Origin: Candidatus Rifleibacteriota bacterium
GTDB taxonomy: Bacteria > Riflebacteria > Ozemobacteria > Ozemobacterales > Ozemobacteraceae
Assembly: GCA_029564115.1 (NCBI GenBank)
Contig: JAKQQP010000607.1
Span: 1-40,549 of the forward strand
Reading direction: 5' to 3'
DNA: 40,549 bases
Within the stretch, counting starts at the first letter, position 1. Each line of letters starts with the position of its first letter. This document shows positions 32,986 through 40,549 of the stretch, in pieces. Position numbers and translations under genes: made by a program. The notes under the pieces are model-generated. The model was given only the letters and a program-made list of their open reading frames with translations. It did not search any database and was not told where the DNA came from.

Positions 32986-33915
32986 ATGGCAAAAAAAATT
33001 CTCGTTGCTACCGATAAACCTTTCGCCGCTGAAGCTGTGTCTTTGATGAAAGAAGTAATCAAAGGCAAAGCCGACTATAAAATGGAACTGCTCGAAAAAT
33101 ATACTGAAGTGGCTCAGTTCAAAGCTGCTGTCAAAGATGCAGATGCCCTGATCGTCAGAAGCGATCTGGCCTCGAAAGAAATCATCGACGCCGCCGAAAA
33201 ACTGCAGATTATCGTCAGAGCCGGTGCCGGTTATGACAATATCGATCTCGCCGCTGCCAGCGCCAGACAGATTGTCGCCATGAATACCCCGGGGCAGAAT
33301 TCCAACGCTGTTGCCGAACTGGCGATCGGAATGATGCTCTACATCTATCGCTGCAAGTTCAATGGCAAATCAGGCAGAGAACTGCGCGGCAAAAAACTTG
33401 GTCTGCACGCTTTTGGCGCAGTTTCTAGAGCTCTTGCCAAAATTGCTATCGGTTTTGGCATGGAAGTATACGCCTTTTCAAGATCTGTCGGTACTGAAGA
33501 AATGGCCAAAGAAGGCGTAAAACGCATAGAAAAAATGGAAGATCTATACAGCACCTGCGACTTTGTGTCGCTCCATATGCCTGCCAATGCCCAGACCAAA
33601 AAATTCATCAATTTCGATCTCATGAGCCGCATGCCCAAAGGTGCAGTGCTTGTGAATACCGCCCGCAAAGAAGTCGTCTGTGAAGACAGCCTGAAGAAAA
33701 TGCTGGTTGAACGCAAAGACTTCAGCTATGTCACTGATGTCGCTCCAGATTGTGCTGCTGACCTTGAAAAAGAATATGCTGATCGCTATTATGGCACCGC
33801 AAAAAAATGTGGCGCTCAGACCGAAGAAGCCAACATCAACGCAGGCGTAGCTGCTGTGAAACAGATTGTTAACTTTTTCGAAAAAGGTGATAAAAGTTTT
33901 CAGGTTAACAAGTAG
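32986..33915 (+). CDS. serA: D-3-phosphoglycerate dehydrogenase, lysine type (type IIIK-like)
   Basis: 309 residues from the ATG at 32986, which has AAAGGA nine bases before it (another ATG lies at 32977). It has the substrate and NAD parts of the D-2-hydroxyacid dehydrogenase fold (VRAGAGYDNIDLAAA, NTPGQNSNAVAEL, then LGLHAFGAVSRALA) but no ACT domain. Arg227 of NTARKEVV is the conserved active-site Arg. Where other SerA have the catalytic His, this reads TAKKCGAQTEEANINAG with K273-K274, as in the Bacteroides and Entamoeba enzymes that use Lys. It makes 3-phosphohydroxypyruvate from 3-phosphoglycerate for SerC. No ACT domain means no classic serine feedback. Confidence 0.88.
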   Translation: MAKKILVATDKPFAAEAVSLMKEVIKGKADYKMELLEKYTEVAQFKAAVKDADALIVRSDLASKEIIDAAEKLQIIVRAGAGYDNIDLAAASARQIVAMNTPGQNSNAVAELAIGMMLYIYRCKFNGKSGRELRGKKLGLHAFGAVSRALAKIAIGFGMEVYAFSRSVGTEEMAKEGVKRIEKMEDLYSTCDFVSLHMPANAQTKKFINFDLMSRMPKGAVLVNTARKEVVCEDSLKKMLVERKDFSYVTDVAPDCAADLEKEYADRYYGTAKKCGAQTEEANINAGVAAVKQIVNFFEKGDKSFQVNK

Positions 33916-33925
33916 ATTTTTCTGC

Positions 33926-33961
33926 AAAAAAAAGCGCTGTCAGAACGACAGCGCTTTTTTT
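33926..33961. terminator. Terminator between serA and a convergent gene
   Basis: GCGCTGTC (33934-33941) pairs with GACAGCGC (33947-33954), flanked by an A run and a T run, so it can work in both directions. Confidence 0.9.
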
Positions 33962-33972
33962 ATTGAAAAAAA

Positions 33973-34932
33973 TCAGGAAACTATTTGCCCAGACTCTTTT
34001 ACTCTGGCAAGTTTGTCGTTGATGCGAGCAAGCATTGCCGGAACGAATTCGTTGTCGGCTGAACCGTTGAGCTTTTTCATTACCAGCGGAATGTTGGCCA
34101 TGTCTTTGAACATGATCGGCTTTTCAATGTAATATGAAACGGTTTTTTCTTCGCTCAGCCAATGCTTTTCGGAGTGGGCCAGGCCGCTGTCGATTTTTGC
34201 CTGAAGAAGATTTACGGCTTTTTCGACGGCCATACCCCGCACTTTTTTGCCAGTCAGAAGCAAAAAATCAAGAACAGCTTCGAGGCCTCGCGTAAAATCA
34301 TATTCATAAAACCTTGGAAAAACGATCTTGTGCCAGTCCAGCCCAATTTCTTCGCCTTTAGAGGAAAGATAGATCTGGTGCTTCAGCAGATAGCTGACCG
34401 CTTTTTGCATGTTGGCAGCAAACAGGTCGGGCTGCTGACTGAAACGGGCATATTCTATCATGCCTTCTAGCATCACGGTTGTCGAAGCTATCGAGCTTTT
34501 GCCGCTGCCGGTATAAACAGCTTCATCGCAGTTGTAGCCGCCATCCGGGAGCTGATAACGATTGATCCAGTCTTTTGCCCACGGCAGATGAGCAAAAACG
34601 TCGAATTCAAGTTTCGACGCAAGTTTCATCAGACCGCCCAGAAAACAGAAACACATGATCTCGGTATGCCCGTTAACCGGGCCTTCTACGTCTTCTTCCC
34701 TGACCGGGAAAATTTTGAGGTATTGCCTGTCCGCACAGGTCAGCAACTCTTTGAAAACCGGGACCGGGATCTCAGAAGACCTTGAAGTTTCATCGAGGAG
34801 AAGCATATACCACCAGGGGGAATCCCATTTAGGCCAATAGACATCTCTTTCGATCATCAGAAGGGCTTTTTCACTCTCGATCACTTCTTTAAGTTCTTCA
34901 AGGTCATTGGCTTTGAGCATGCCGGAAATCAT
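33973..34932 (-). CDS. Alpha/alpha-toroid (prenyltransferase/squalene-cyclase-like fold) protein
   Basis: 319 residues from the ATG at 34932 (AAGGA upstream); a GTG at 34938 is also in frame. There is no signal peptide. The QLPDGGYNCDEAVYTGSGKS stretch (about 140-160) is the QLPDGG type of repeat seen in alpha/alpha-toroid proteins of the squalene cyclase and prenyltransferase fold, and helices recur in pairs along the protein (AVSYLLKHQIYL, GLEAVLDFLLLTG, AVNLLQAKID). No DxDD or other cyclase acid motif is seen, so enzymatic terpene chemistry is unlikely. Function unknown. The next gene upstream in the same direction is the giant macroglobulin-like protein. Confidence 0.6.
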   Translation of the reverse strand: MISGMLKANDLEELKEVIESEKALLMIERDVYWPKWDSPWWYMLLLDETSRSSEIPVPVFKELLTCADRQYLKIFPVREEDVEGPVNGHTEIMCFCFLGGLMKLASKLEFDVFAHLPWAKDWINRYQLPDGGYNCDEAVYTGSGKSSIASTTVMLEGMIEYARFSQQPDLFAANMQKAVSYLLKHQIYLSSKGEEIGLDWHKIVFPRFYEYDFTRGLEAVLDFLLLTGKKVRGMAVEKAVNLLQAKIDSGLAHSEKHWLSEEKTVSYYIEKPIMFKDMANIPLVMKKLNGSADNEFVPAMLARINDKLARVKESGQIVS

Positions 34933-35060
34933 AATCACCGTTCCTTTTTTAAATCTGGTAACTACAATATATCAAATATGTCGGTCAGACCGCCACAATT
35001 CGATACCACAAACAAACTTTCTGCATTTATCGACAATTATCAGGTATTTTTTAATTAAAA

Positions 35061-35100
35061 GTGCGAACCCGCAATAACAGAGTGGTTTGCGGGTTCGCAC
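35061..35100 (-). terminator. Terminator of the macroglobulin-like gene
   Basis: GTGCGAACCCGCAA (35061-35074) and TTGCGGGTTCGCAC (35087-35100) form a perfect 14-bp stem with a 12-base loop. On the minus strand it is followed by TTTTAATT. It separates the giant gene from the toroid gene, which therefore need its own promoter or read-through. Confidence 0.85.
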
Positions 35101-35118
35101 ATCTGATCTGCAAAGTTC

Positions 35119-38100
35119 TTACCTGTTCGGCGGATTTGCTTCTCTAATCAACGAGCCGGCGCTGTCACTCATGATCAGCAGCGAAAATTTCTCGACCTGA
35201 TCGAGCTGGCTTGTGCTCAGACTGGCATAGTCGAAACGACCGCGCAGATCGGTGTAGCCGTCTTTGTAGAAAGCGACCGAACCATCGCGGTGTCTGGCAT
35301 AGACCTTTACATATGCACCTGGAATGGGTTTTCCGGTTTGTTGCTGGCGAACCTGCAACTGACCATAAGCTTCGACCATGCTGACCGCAAGAGAGTGCGG
35401 GTAGCTGACGACAGTACGTCGCAGCCCTCCGGCAACTACTTCTATCATCATATTGCGGTCTTTGAACTGCCCAGGGATTTCCAGTTGAATGGTTTCCGGT
35501 TTGTTTTCGAGAGAAAGTTTTTCGCTGTGATTTGGGCTGACTATCGAGAACTGACCAGAAATTTCCTGGACAAAGGGCTTGCGAGAGAACAGCAGTTCAA
35601 TGTCCATCAAATAATAGTTAATACTGACTGTTTTCACATTCCGGTGTCTCAGACTGACTTTGCGATTTTCCATTGTTAATTCAAGATCAGGCTGGGCAGC
35701 CGCCAGAATTCTCTGCTGCTGGTCTCGATCTTCAAGATCGGCACCGCTGACCCCTTCCCCGGCAATTTCGGCAGCTTGAGCAATAACATCGGCAAAGAGA
35801 TGTCGCCAGCGCAAAACCGGGTAATTCTCATATTTTTTTGCTATTGCTACAGCCTCATCTATCTGTTGATGAGAAAAAGCCAGGTAAGCTTTCATGTAAT
35901 GGTATTGAATCGTTGCGGTCAGCTGCGGGTCTTTGATTTTTGCGAAAAATCCGGCTGCCTCCTCGATTCGTTCCTGAACGAGAAGATAATAAGTCACGGC
36001 AAGGCAGTCGTAGTCTGAGAGGCTTGCGTGATAGCGCAGATTATCGATCAGAGCTTTGTATTGAATTCCCAGTTGCTGGTTCAGAATTTCACGCTTTTTG
36101 CCAAGCTTGTAAACGCGGGCGTTTACAAGTGGCCAGTATTCACGGTGCTGATAGGTATGCCGTTCTACCGGCTCTATTGTCAGCAGCTCTGAAGAAAAGC
36201 TGCTGCCAACCTGGTTTGCAATGACCGTGTGTGGCAGATATTCGCGAATTGCGTTTAAATAAACATGTTTCAGACCATAAGACCAGACCACCGGGTTAAA
36301 ACAATGGCGCTTTTTCAGTAATTCGTAAGTTTTGACAAAAAAGTCACGGTTTTTGAGTCTGAAAGCCATTTGCGACAGATCCAGCCGTTCAATATTGTTT
36401 TCGGCAAGAAATTCGAGAACTTCGGCGTCACTGCCATTCTGCGAGATCCAGGGCCATGAAGTCTTGTCGAAGTTGGTCAACTCGTCGACGACATTGAAAA
36501 CGAAGCCTTTGGTTGTGGCAAGCATGGTTTCATTTTCAGAAACGTGAACCGGGTAGTGTTTCCAGTGCCCCGCCTGCGGAAAATAGAAGAAATACTCTGA
36601 GGTTTGGGTAGAATATGGCTCGATCAGAAGATGTATGCTTTTGGTAACCGCGCTGTTCAATACAGGAAGAGCGCCCTCGGGAATCTGCATCAGAACATCG
36701 ACTTTTCGCCGCGATGAAGTCGGATTGGTTACCACAACCTGGCAGCCATAGACGACTCTGGTTAAAAATTCTTCTGTCACGAATTTATCGAAACGCTCAT
36801 TTTTTTCATAATGATAGCGGTCGTTCTGAGCGAAAAAGTTCTGACCGGTCAAGATGCTTGCTGTATCTTTGCCTTCTTTGGCAGTCTTGATTTCTTCATG
36901 AAAAACTATAGCGTTGCTGCCGGCTCTGAAGCGAATGTTTGAGCCGACCTGCTCGATTTTGTGGCTTTCAGCATTGAAAGGCAGACTCAGAACCGACAGT
37001 GCCAGCATCATTTCAGTAAAATTTTCGGCAGCAAAAATAAAGTTACCCGAAACGAACGGTTTTTGGTGATCTCTGACAGCGTAGTCACGCCAGAAAGCAT
37101 TTACTTTGACCAGATCTGCAGTCTGACGCTCGATTGGCAGCTGGTAATAGTTGTTTTCGACGAGTTCTTCGGTGGTGTCTACCTGCCTGAAAAGCTGCTG
37201 AACGCGGTTTCTTCCGGCAGAATCTTCTTCATAACCGTATTCTGCCACAGATTCTTCTATCAGGCCACCGTCAAAATCATCGACCGACTCCGAGTCTGCA
37301 AAGCGGCTGCTCTTGCCCGGCGCCCTGGCAGATCTTTCCATCTGAACCATCGGAGCTGGTGAAGGAATGTCCATGTAAATGCCGCTCTTGCTGCCGAGCT
37401 CTTCCCGGGGCTTCATGTCAGCAGCAGTTGAGTCGAGGGCGCTTCCCTGGAGTGCCGTCCGGAAAAGCCGATTGAATGCTTCTCGATTTTCCGGGAGCAG
37501 GTCGAAAAGGTCGCCGGCATAGCGGTTGATACTGGCTGAAGCATCAGGAATCCTCATTCCCAGAAGGATTTTTTCTACGATATTCAGACGGGCAAAACGC
37601 CATGGGTCGAGGTAATCTTTCAGATCCATCTTCAGGAGCCACTTGTCCATGAAGGTTTTATCGCGTTTGTTCGCTATATAAGGGCTGATAACCTCAACAA
37701 AGAACTTTTGATCGTGATGATAGATAAAAAAGTTCAATTCGTGGCAGGAATATTTTGAATAAAGCTCTTTTTTGCGCTCGCTATCGAAAGACTGCCAGTC
37801 AGTTATAAAACCAAACTGGGCAAAGTTTTCGTCTGGGTTGATGGTCGCAAGCAATCGATAGACCGATTTTAAATTGTCGTATATTTCAACTCTGGCTGAC
37901 GAAGCATCGGTCACTTCGAGCTCTGCACCGCTCAAAACCACCGAAATATTTTTCTGCTGCGAAAAGTGCGCTTCCGGAGAAAGGGCATTCTGTAGGCGCA
38001 GATCTTTGTAGCCAGCCTTCTCTGCCTCAATTTCGATGTCTCGACAGGCGACATCGAATCCGTCAACGGCGACAATTCTGAGATTCTTCTGGTTTTTCAC

Positions 38101-40549
38101 TTTTTGCAGGTCGAATTTAACTGTTCCATCAGGATCAGGCGCAAGATTTGCCGCTACCAAAGCCGTTTCAGTGAGAAAGTCAAACGAAGCAAAACCGGTG
38201 GCAGAGCTTTCGCTTCTGTCTTTGCTTTTTTTAGAGCGATCAGACTTGGCAGAGCGCATTTTTCCCTCGGGGGCGCCGGCCCAGAGATTTCCCTCTGCCG
38301 CACTCTGGGTGCCGGTATCGGTTTTGCGCAGATTCCATGGATTCAGCAACAGACCCGGCCTTTTGAGCATGTTGCCCGGCAAAACGCTGGCAAAGCGCCT
38401 TTCAAGAATATATCTGTATTCATCGCCGATATTGCGGCCGGAAACGTAGAGTGACCATGGTTTTGCCAACAGCGTTTCAGGGAACGGGGGCGGCAATATG
38501 GAGGCGAATTCTTTGAAAGCATCGTGCTCCGGAACAAAGGAACTGGCCAGAATGTGAACTCTTGCTTTTTTGCCGGCATTGCGCAATTTTATTGACAAAA
38601 TACCGTTCTTCTGGGTCTGTGCTTCGACAATCTGCATTGGCAGTGCGTTGTTGAGCGGTAAAGCCCGACGGCGTGAGACAACATAGCCATTGAACTGCTT
38701 GCCAGCGGCGACTTTTATAACGACCTTATGCTGTTGCTTTTTAAAAAAGAGTTCATAGTCACCGGCAGCGAGATTTTTGATGACAACGAAGCCCGGTTCT
38801 AGACTCATGTCTGCACGGCAATCTTTGACCAGACTGCCGTTTCTAACTTCAAACAGCGAGCAGAGCTCGGTGACTTTTCTGTCAAGTTCGCCGGCAAATG
38901 GCACCAGAATATTCTGGCCTTGCGGAGAACAGATTGTATCGGGAATGCTGTTGGCGTCGACCGATGGCACGAATTCGTGTTTGACGCCATCCTGAGCCAT
39001 AAGGGTGACCTTTTCGACTTCTTCAAGCCTGCCCAGAAAAATACACCCCTTTTCGTCGGTCTGAAGAGTGCCGGCGACTTTGCGTCGAATCATGCTGTGG
39101 TCTATTTCGAGATTAACGACATTGTCGCTGCAGGGCTCGCCGGTTTTGCCGAGCAGTTCAGCAATATACTCGCCATTTTCGCGCCTGATGAAAAAAGCGC
39201 TGGTCTTTTCGGTCTGGTCAATGCCATTCAGGCTGAAAGAGCGCGACACTCTGAGGCTGTCTCTGGTGTTTTTGCTCAGGTTATCGACCAGAGCACGCAA
39301 AGCGAAGCTGATAGACTTCAGTTTATCTGGAGTTTTGAACTCAAAAGCGATATCTCGGTCATTGAGCAGTTTCAGGTCTTTGACTTCTCTTGTTGACTCG
39401 ACGCCATCGCGGTCTGTCGAAGTTATCAGCAAAGCCACTTCTTTGAGTATGCCAAGATCTGCCGGGAAACCGTTTATCGACAGAACAGGCCTGACGACCA
39501 CTGTTGCCACTTTGCCCGCCACCAGCGCTTCACGTTCGACATGAATCGAAGCTTCGAGATTGTAAGATTCGCTCAGATGCTGAAAATTCTGCAGAGAAGC
39601 AAAATCGCCATGTCTGATGACAAACTGCCGATTTTCTGGACGGGTTGTAAAAGGTATGACAATCTGACCATTTTTGTCGGGAGTGTATTCACTGCCGGCA
39701 AGTTCGATAGACGCATCTTTGACCTGTTCGCCGTTTTCGTCGAAAATGGTGAAGACGTGGCCGGCAGCACCCGGTCTTTGCACATACGACAGCAGCCCTT
39801 TTCTGATCATCGCTCTGCTGCTTATGCCGTTGCCGATTAATTCTACAATGAAGACCCCTCGCCCTGAAAGACTGGCGAGTTCAAAAATTTCGTCATGCCG
39901 GCGATATTCAGGCTGATCATAGTCAAAAACCAGCTCCTCATTGGCTACAAGACCATCAAGATCTACGGCTACAGTAACTTCCTGGGCATTCTCGCGATAA
40001 AAATTCGCCAGATTCAGCTTATATATCTTTAGCATAAGCCGCTTGATGTTTTTAACCCTGACGGCGAGTTTAACCAGTTCGTCAGCATCATAAACGGTTT
40101 TGCAGGCAGGCATGAATTCAAGCTCTATGCGCTCTCTGACGTTTTTCACCGTTGTGCCATCCAGCAGGGAAAACCATTTTTCCAGATCACCAACTGCGTT
40201 GATAATCATCGTTTCAGCGAACAGGCGTTTGAGGTATTCAGACTCGATGATCCCCGAGAATGCCTCAGAACCTTTGTCGGCAAGCATGATTCTTTCGAGA
40301 TAATCTCGAACCAGTGCCTCATCGCTGCCAACCGGAACACAGAAAGTGGTCTTTCTGAAGTCAGCATTGAGATCGGCTTTGAAGCGACGCCAATCTTCTG
40401 ATTGCAGGCGTGTGCCTTCTACGTAGGCAACGTTACGGGGCAGATTGAGATATTCAAGAAAAATGCCCCGGTCATAGCTGCCAAAACCTCTCTGAAGATC
40501 GAGAATATGATAGAGCAAGTGCGCTTTCAGAGAGTTGAAAGCCGGTTTG
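35119..40549 (-). CDS. Giant alpha-2-macroglobulin-like/multi-domain surface protein (5' end outside window)
   Basis: About 1,809 residues are visible. The frame stays open to base 40549 (KPAFNSLKAH upstream of the TTG at 40518), so the real start and any signal peptide lie outside the window. The N-terminal part is helical. Several beta domains then resemble the MG domains of alpha-2-macroglobulins (e.g. HVFTIFDENGEQVKDASIEL, and FDFLTETALVAANLAPDPDG as in the MG6/MG7 area). Two low-complexity Ser/Lys/Arg-rich linkers lie at about 775-800 and 1090-1150. The C-terminal third has helical repeats (about 1490-1620) and ends with a carboxypeptidase-regulatory-like domain (GQLQVRQQQTGKPIPGAYVK). 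No thioester GCGEQ is present. Probably extracytoplasmic; the target is unknown. Confidence 0.65.
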   Translation of the reverse strand, partial: KPAFNSLKAHLLYHILDLQRGFGSYDRGIFLEYLNLPRNVAYVEGTRLQSEDWRRFKADLNADFRKTTFCVPVGSDEALVRDYLERIMLADKGSEAFSGIIESEYLKRLFAETMIINAVGDLEKWFSLLDGTTVKNVRERIELEFMPACKTVYDADELVKLAVRVKNIKRLMLKIYKLNLANFYRENAQEVTVAVDLDGLVANEELVFDYDQPEYRRHDEIFELASLSGRGVFIVELIGNGISSRAMIRKGLLSYVQRPGAAGHVFTIFDENGEQVKDASIELAGSEYTPDKNGQIVIPFTTRPENRQFVIRHGDFASLQNFQHLSESYNLEASIHVEREALVAGKVATVVVRPVLSINGFPADLGILKEVALLITSTDRDGVESTREVKDLKLLNDRDIAFEFKTPDKLKSISFALRALVDNLSKNTRDSLRVSRSFSLNGIDQTEKTSAFFIRRENGEYIAELLGKTGEPCSDNVVNLEIDHSMIRRKVAGTLQTDEKGCIFLGRLEEVEKVTLMAQDGVKHEFVPSVDANSIPDTICSPQGQNILVPFAGELDRKVTELCSLFEVRNGSLVKDCRADMSLEPGFVVIKNLAAGDYELFFKKQQHKVVIKVAAGKQFNGYVVSRRRALPLNNALPMQIVEAQTQKNGILSIKLRNAGKKARVHILASSFVPEHDAFKEFASILPPPFPETLLAKPWSLYVSGRNIGDEYRYILERRFASVLPGNMLKRPGLLLNPWNLRKTDTGTQSAAEGNLWAGAPEGKMRSAKSDRSKKSKDRSESSATGFASFDFLTETALVAANLAPDPDGTVKFDLQKVKNQKNLRIVAVDGFDVACRDIEIEAEKAGYKDLRLQNALSPEAHFSQQKNISVVLSGAELEVTDASSARVEIYDNLKSVYRLLATINPDENFAQFGFITDWQSFDSERKKELYSKYSCHELNFFIYHHDQKFFVEVISPYIANKRDKTFMDKWLLKMDLKDYLDPWRFARLNIVEKILLGMRIPDASASINRYAGDLFDLLPENREAFNRLFRTALQGSALDSTAADMKPREELGSKSGIYMDIPSPAPMVQMERSARAPGKSSRFADSESVDDFDGGLIEESVAEYGYEEDSAGRNRVQQLFRQVDTTEELVENNYYQLPIERQTADLVKVNAFWRDYAVRDHQKPFVSGNFIFAAENFTEMMLALSVLSLPFNAESHKIEQVGSNIRFRAGSNAIVFHEEIKTAKEGKDTASILTGQNFFAQNDRYHYEKNERFDKFVTEEFLTRVVYGCQVVVTNPTSSRRKVDVLMQIPEGALPVLNSAVTKSIHLLIEPYSTQTSEYFFYFPQAGHWKHYPVHVSENETMLATTKGFVFNVVDELTNFDKTSWPWISQNGSDAEVLEFLAENNIERLDLSQMAFRLKNRDFFVKTYELLKKRHCFNPVVWSYGLKHVYLNAIREYLPHTVIANQVGSSFSSELLTIEPVERHTYQHREYWPLVNARVYKLGKKREILNQQLGIQYKALIDNLRYHASLSDYDCLAVTYYLLVQERIEEAAGFFAKIKDPQLTATIQYHYMKAYLAFSHQQIDEAVAIAKKYENYPVLRWRHLFADVIAQAAEIAGEGVSGADLEDRDQQQRILAAAQPDLELTMENRKVSLRHRNVKTVSINYYLMDIELLFSRKPFVQEISGQFSIVSPNHSEKLSLENKPETIQLEIPGQFKDRNMMIEVVAGGLRRTVVSYPHSLAVSMVEAYGQLQVRQQQTGKPIPGAYVKVYARHRDGSVAFYKDGYTDLRGRFDYASLSTSQLDQVEKFSLLIMSDSAGSLIREANPPNR

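Noticed and set aside
35119..40549. Thioester (GCGEQ) motif of true alpha-2-macroglobulins in the giant protein
   Set aside because: Searched for by eye in the visible chain and not found; the protein is called macroglobulin-like only from its MG-type domains.

Overview
The window (about 50% G+C by eye) carries roughly 33 protein-coding genes. There are no rRNA or tRNA genes, no transposase, no CRISPR array and no sign of a recent mobile element. It looks like chromosomal DNA of an anaerobic, Gram-negative-type bacterium from a poorly sampled lineage. The evidence is a pyrophosphate-type phosphofructokinase, an 8Fe ferredoxin, a mutase activator (GlmL) with an ornithine-racemase-like enzyme, a SerA of the lysine-type class known from Bacteroides and Entamoeba, pseudopilins, a LAB_N/ArnT-like envelope set, sigma-54 control and a very large macroglobulin-like protein. 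I would guess something near Candidatus Riflebacteria, but that is inference and was not tested.

Layout. 1-496 (-): N-terminus of a JAB-DinG-type helicase fusion, cut by the window edge. 624-3161 (+): PPi-type phosphofructokinase and a TrmA/RlmD-type RNA methyltransferase, then a terminator. 3240-3633: an intergenic array of about 51-bp tandem repeats. 3627-7304: a divergent four-gene module made of a metallochaperone-like GTPase, a soluble DUF1858-like/ABC ATPase and a DUF364 protein (-), facing a SAM methyltransferase (+). 7343-10196 (-): moaA, ROK sugar kinase and a shrunken phosphohexomutase-like gene. 10431-13334 (+): three exported proteins, one an SH3-NlpC/P60 cell-wall hydrolase. 13471-17916 (+): a tightly overlapped operon of GT2 glycosyltransferase, LAB_N membrane protein, ArnT-like GT-C transferase, small membrane protein and GH13 enzyme. 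17991-20619: a thioredoxin-fold protein without CxxC (-), a PAS sigma-54 activator (+), and behind it a consensus sigma-54 promoter leading to an unannotated 35-codon hydrophobic ORF. 20700-24290: an exported protein (+), then (-) a small protein, a beta-CASP RNase and two pseudopilins. 24401-30031 (-): operon of an atypical GH13 protein, GlmL, an Orr-like racemase and alanine racemase. 30239-30409 (+): a ferredoxin. 30473-31594 (-): a coiled-coil exported protein. 31804-33915 (+): serC-serA. 33973-40549 (-): an alpha/alpha-toroid protein and a giant macroglobulin-like protein that runs off the window.

How the genes fit together. Sugar phosphate and glucan handling recurs (PFK, ROK kinase, phosphohexomutase relative, two GH13 proteins). 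Envelope glycosylation and wall remodelling occupy the middle. Serine synthesis and D/L amino-acid racemization sit on the right. The two least explained units are the GTPase/ABC/DUF364/methyltransferase module, which I read as a possible metal-cofactor or metal-chelate system, and the sigma-54-driven microprotein or small RNA behind its likely activator.
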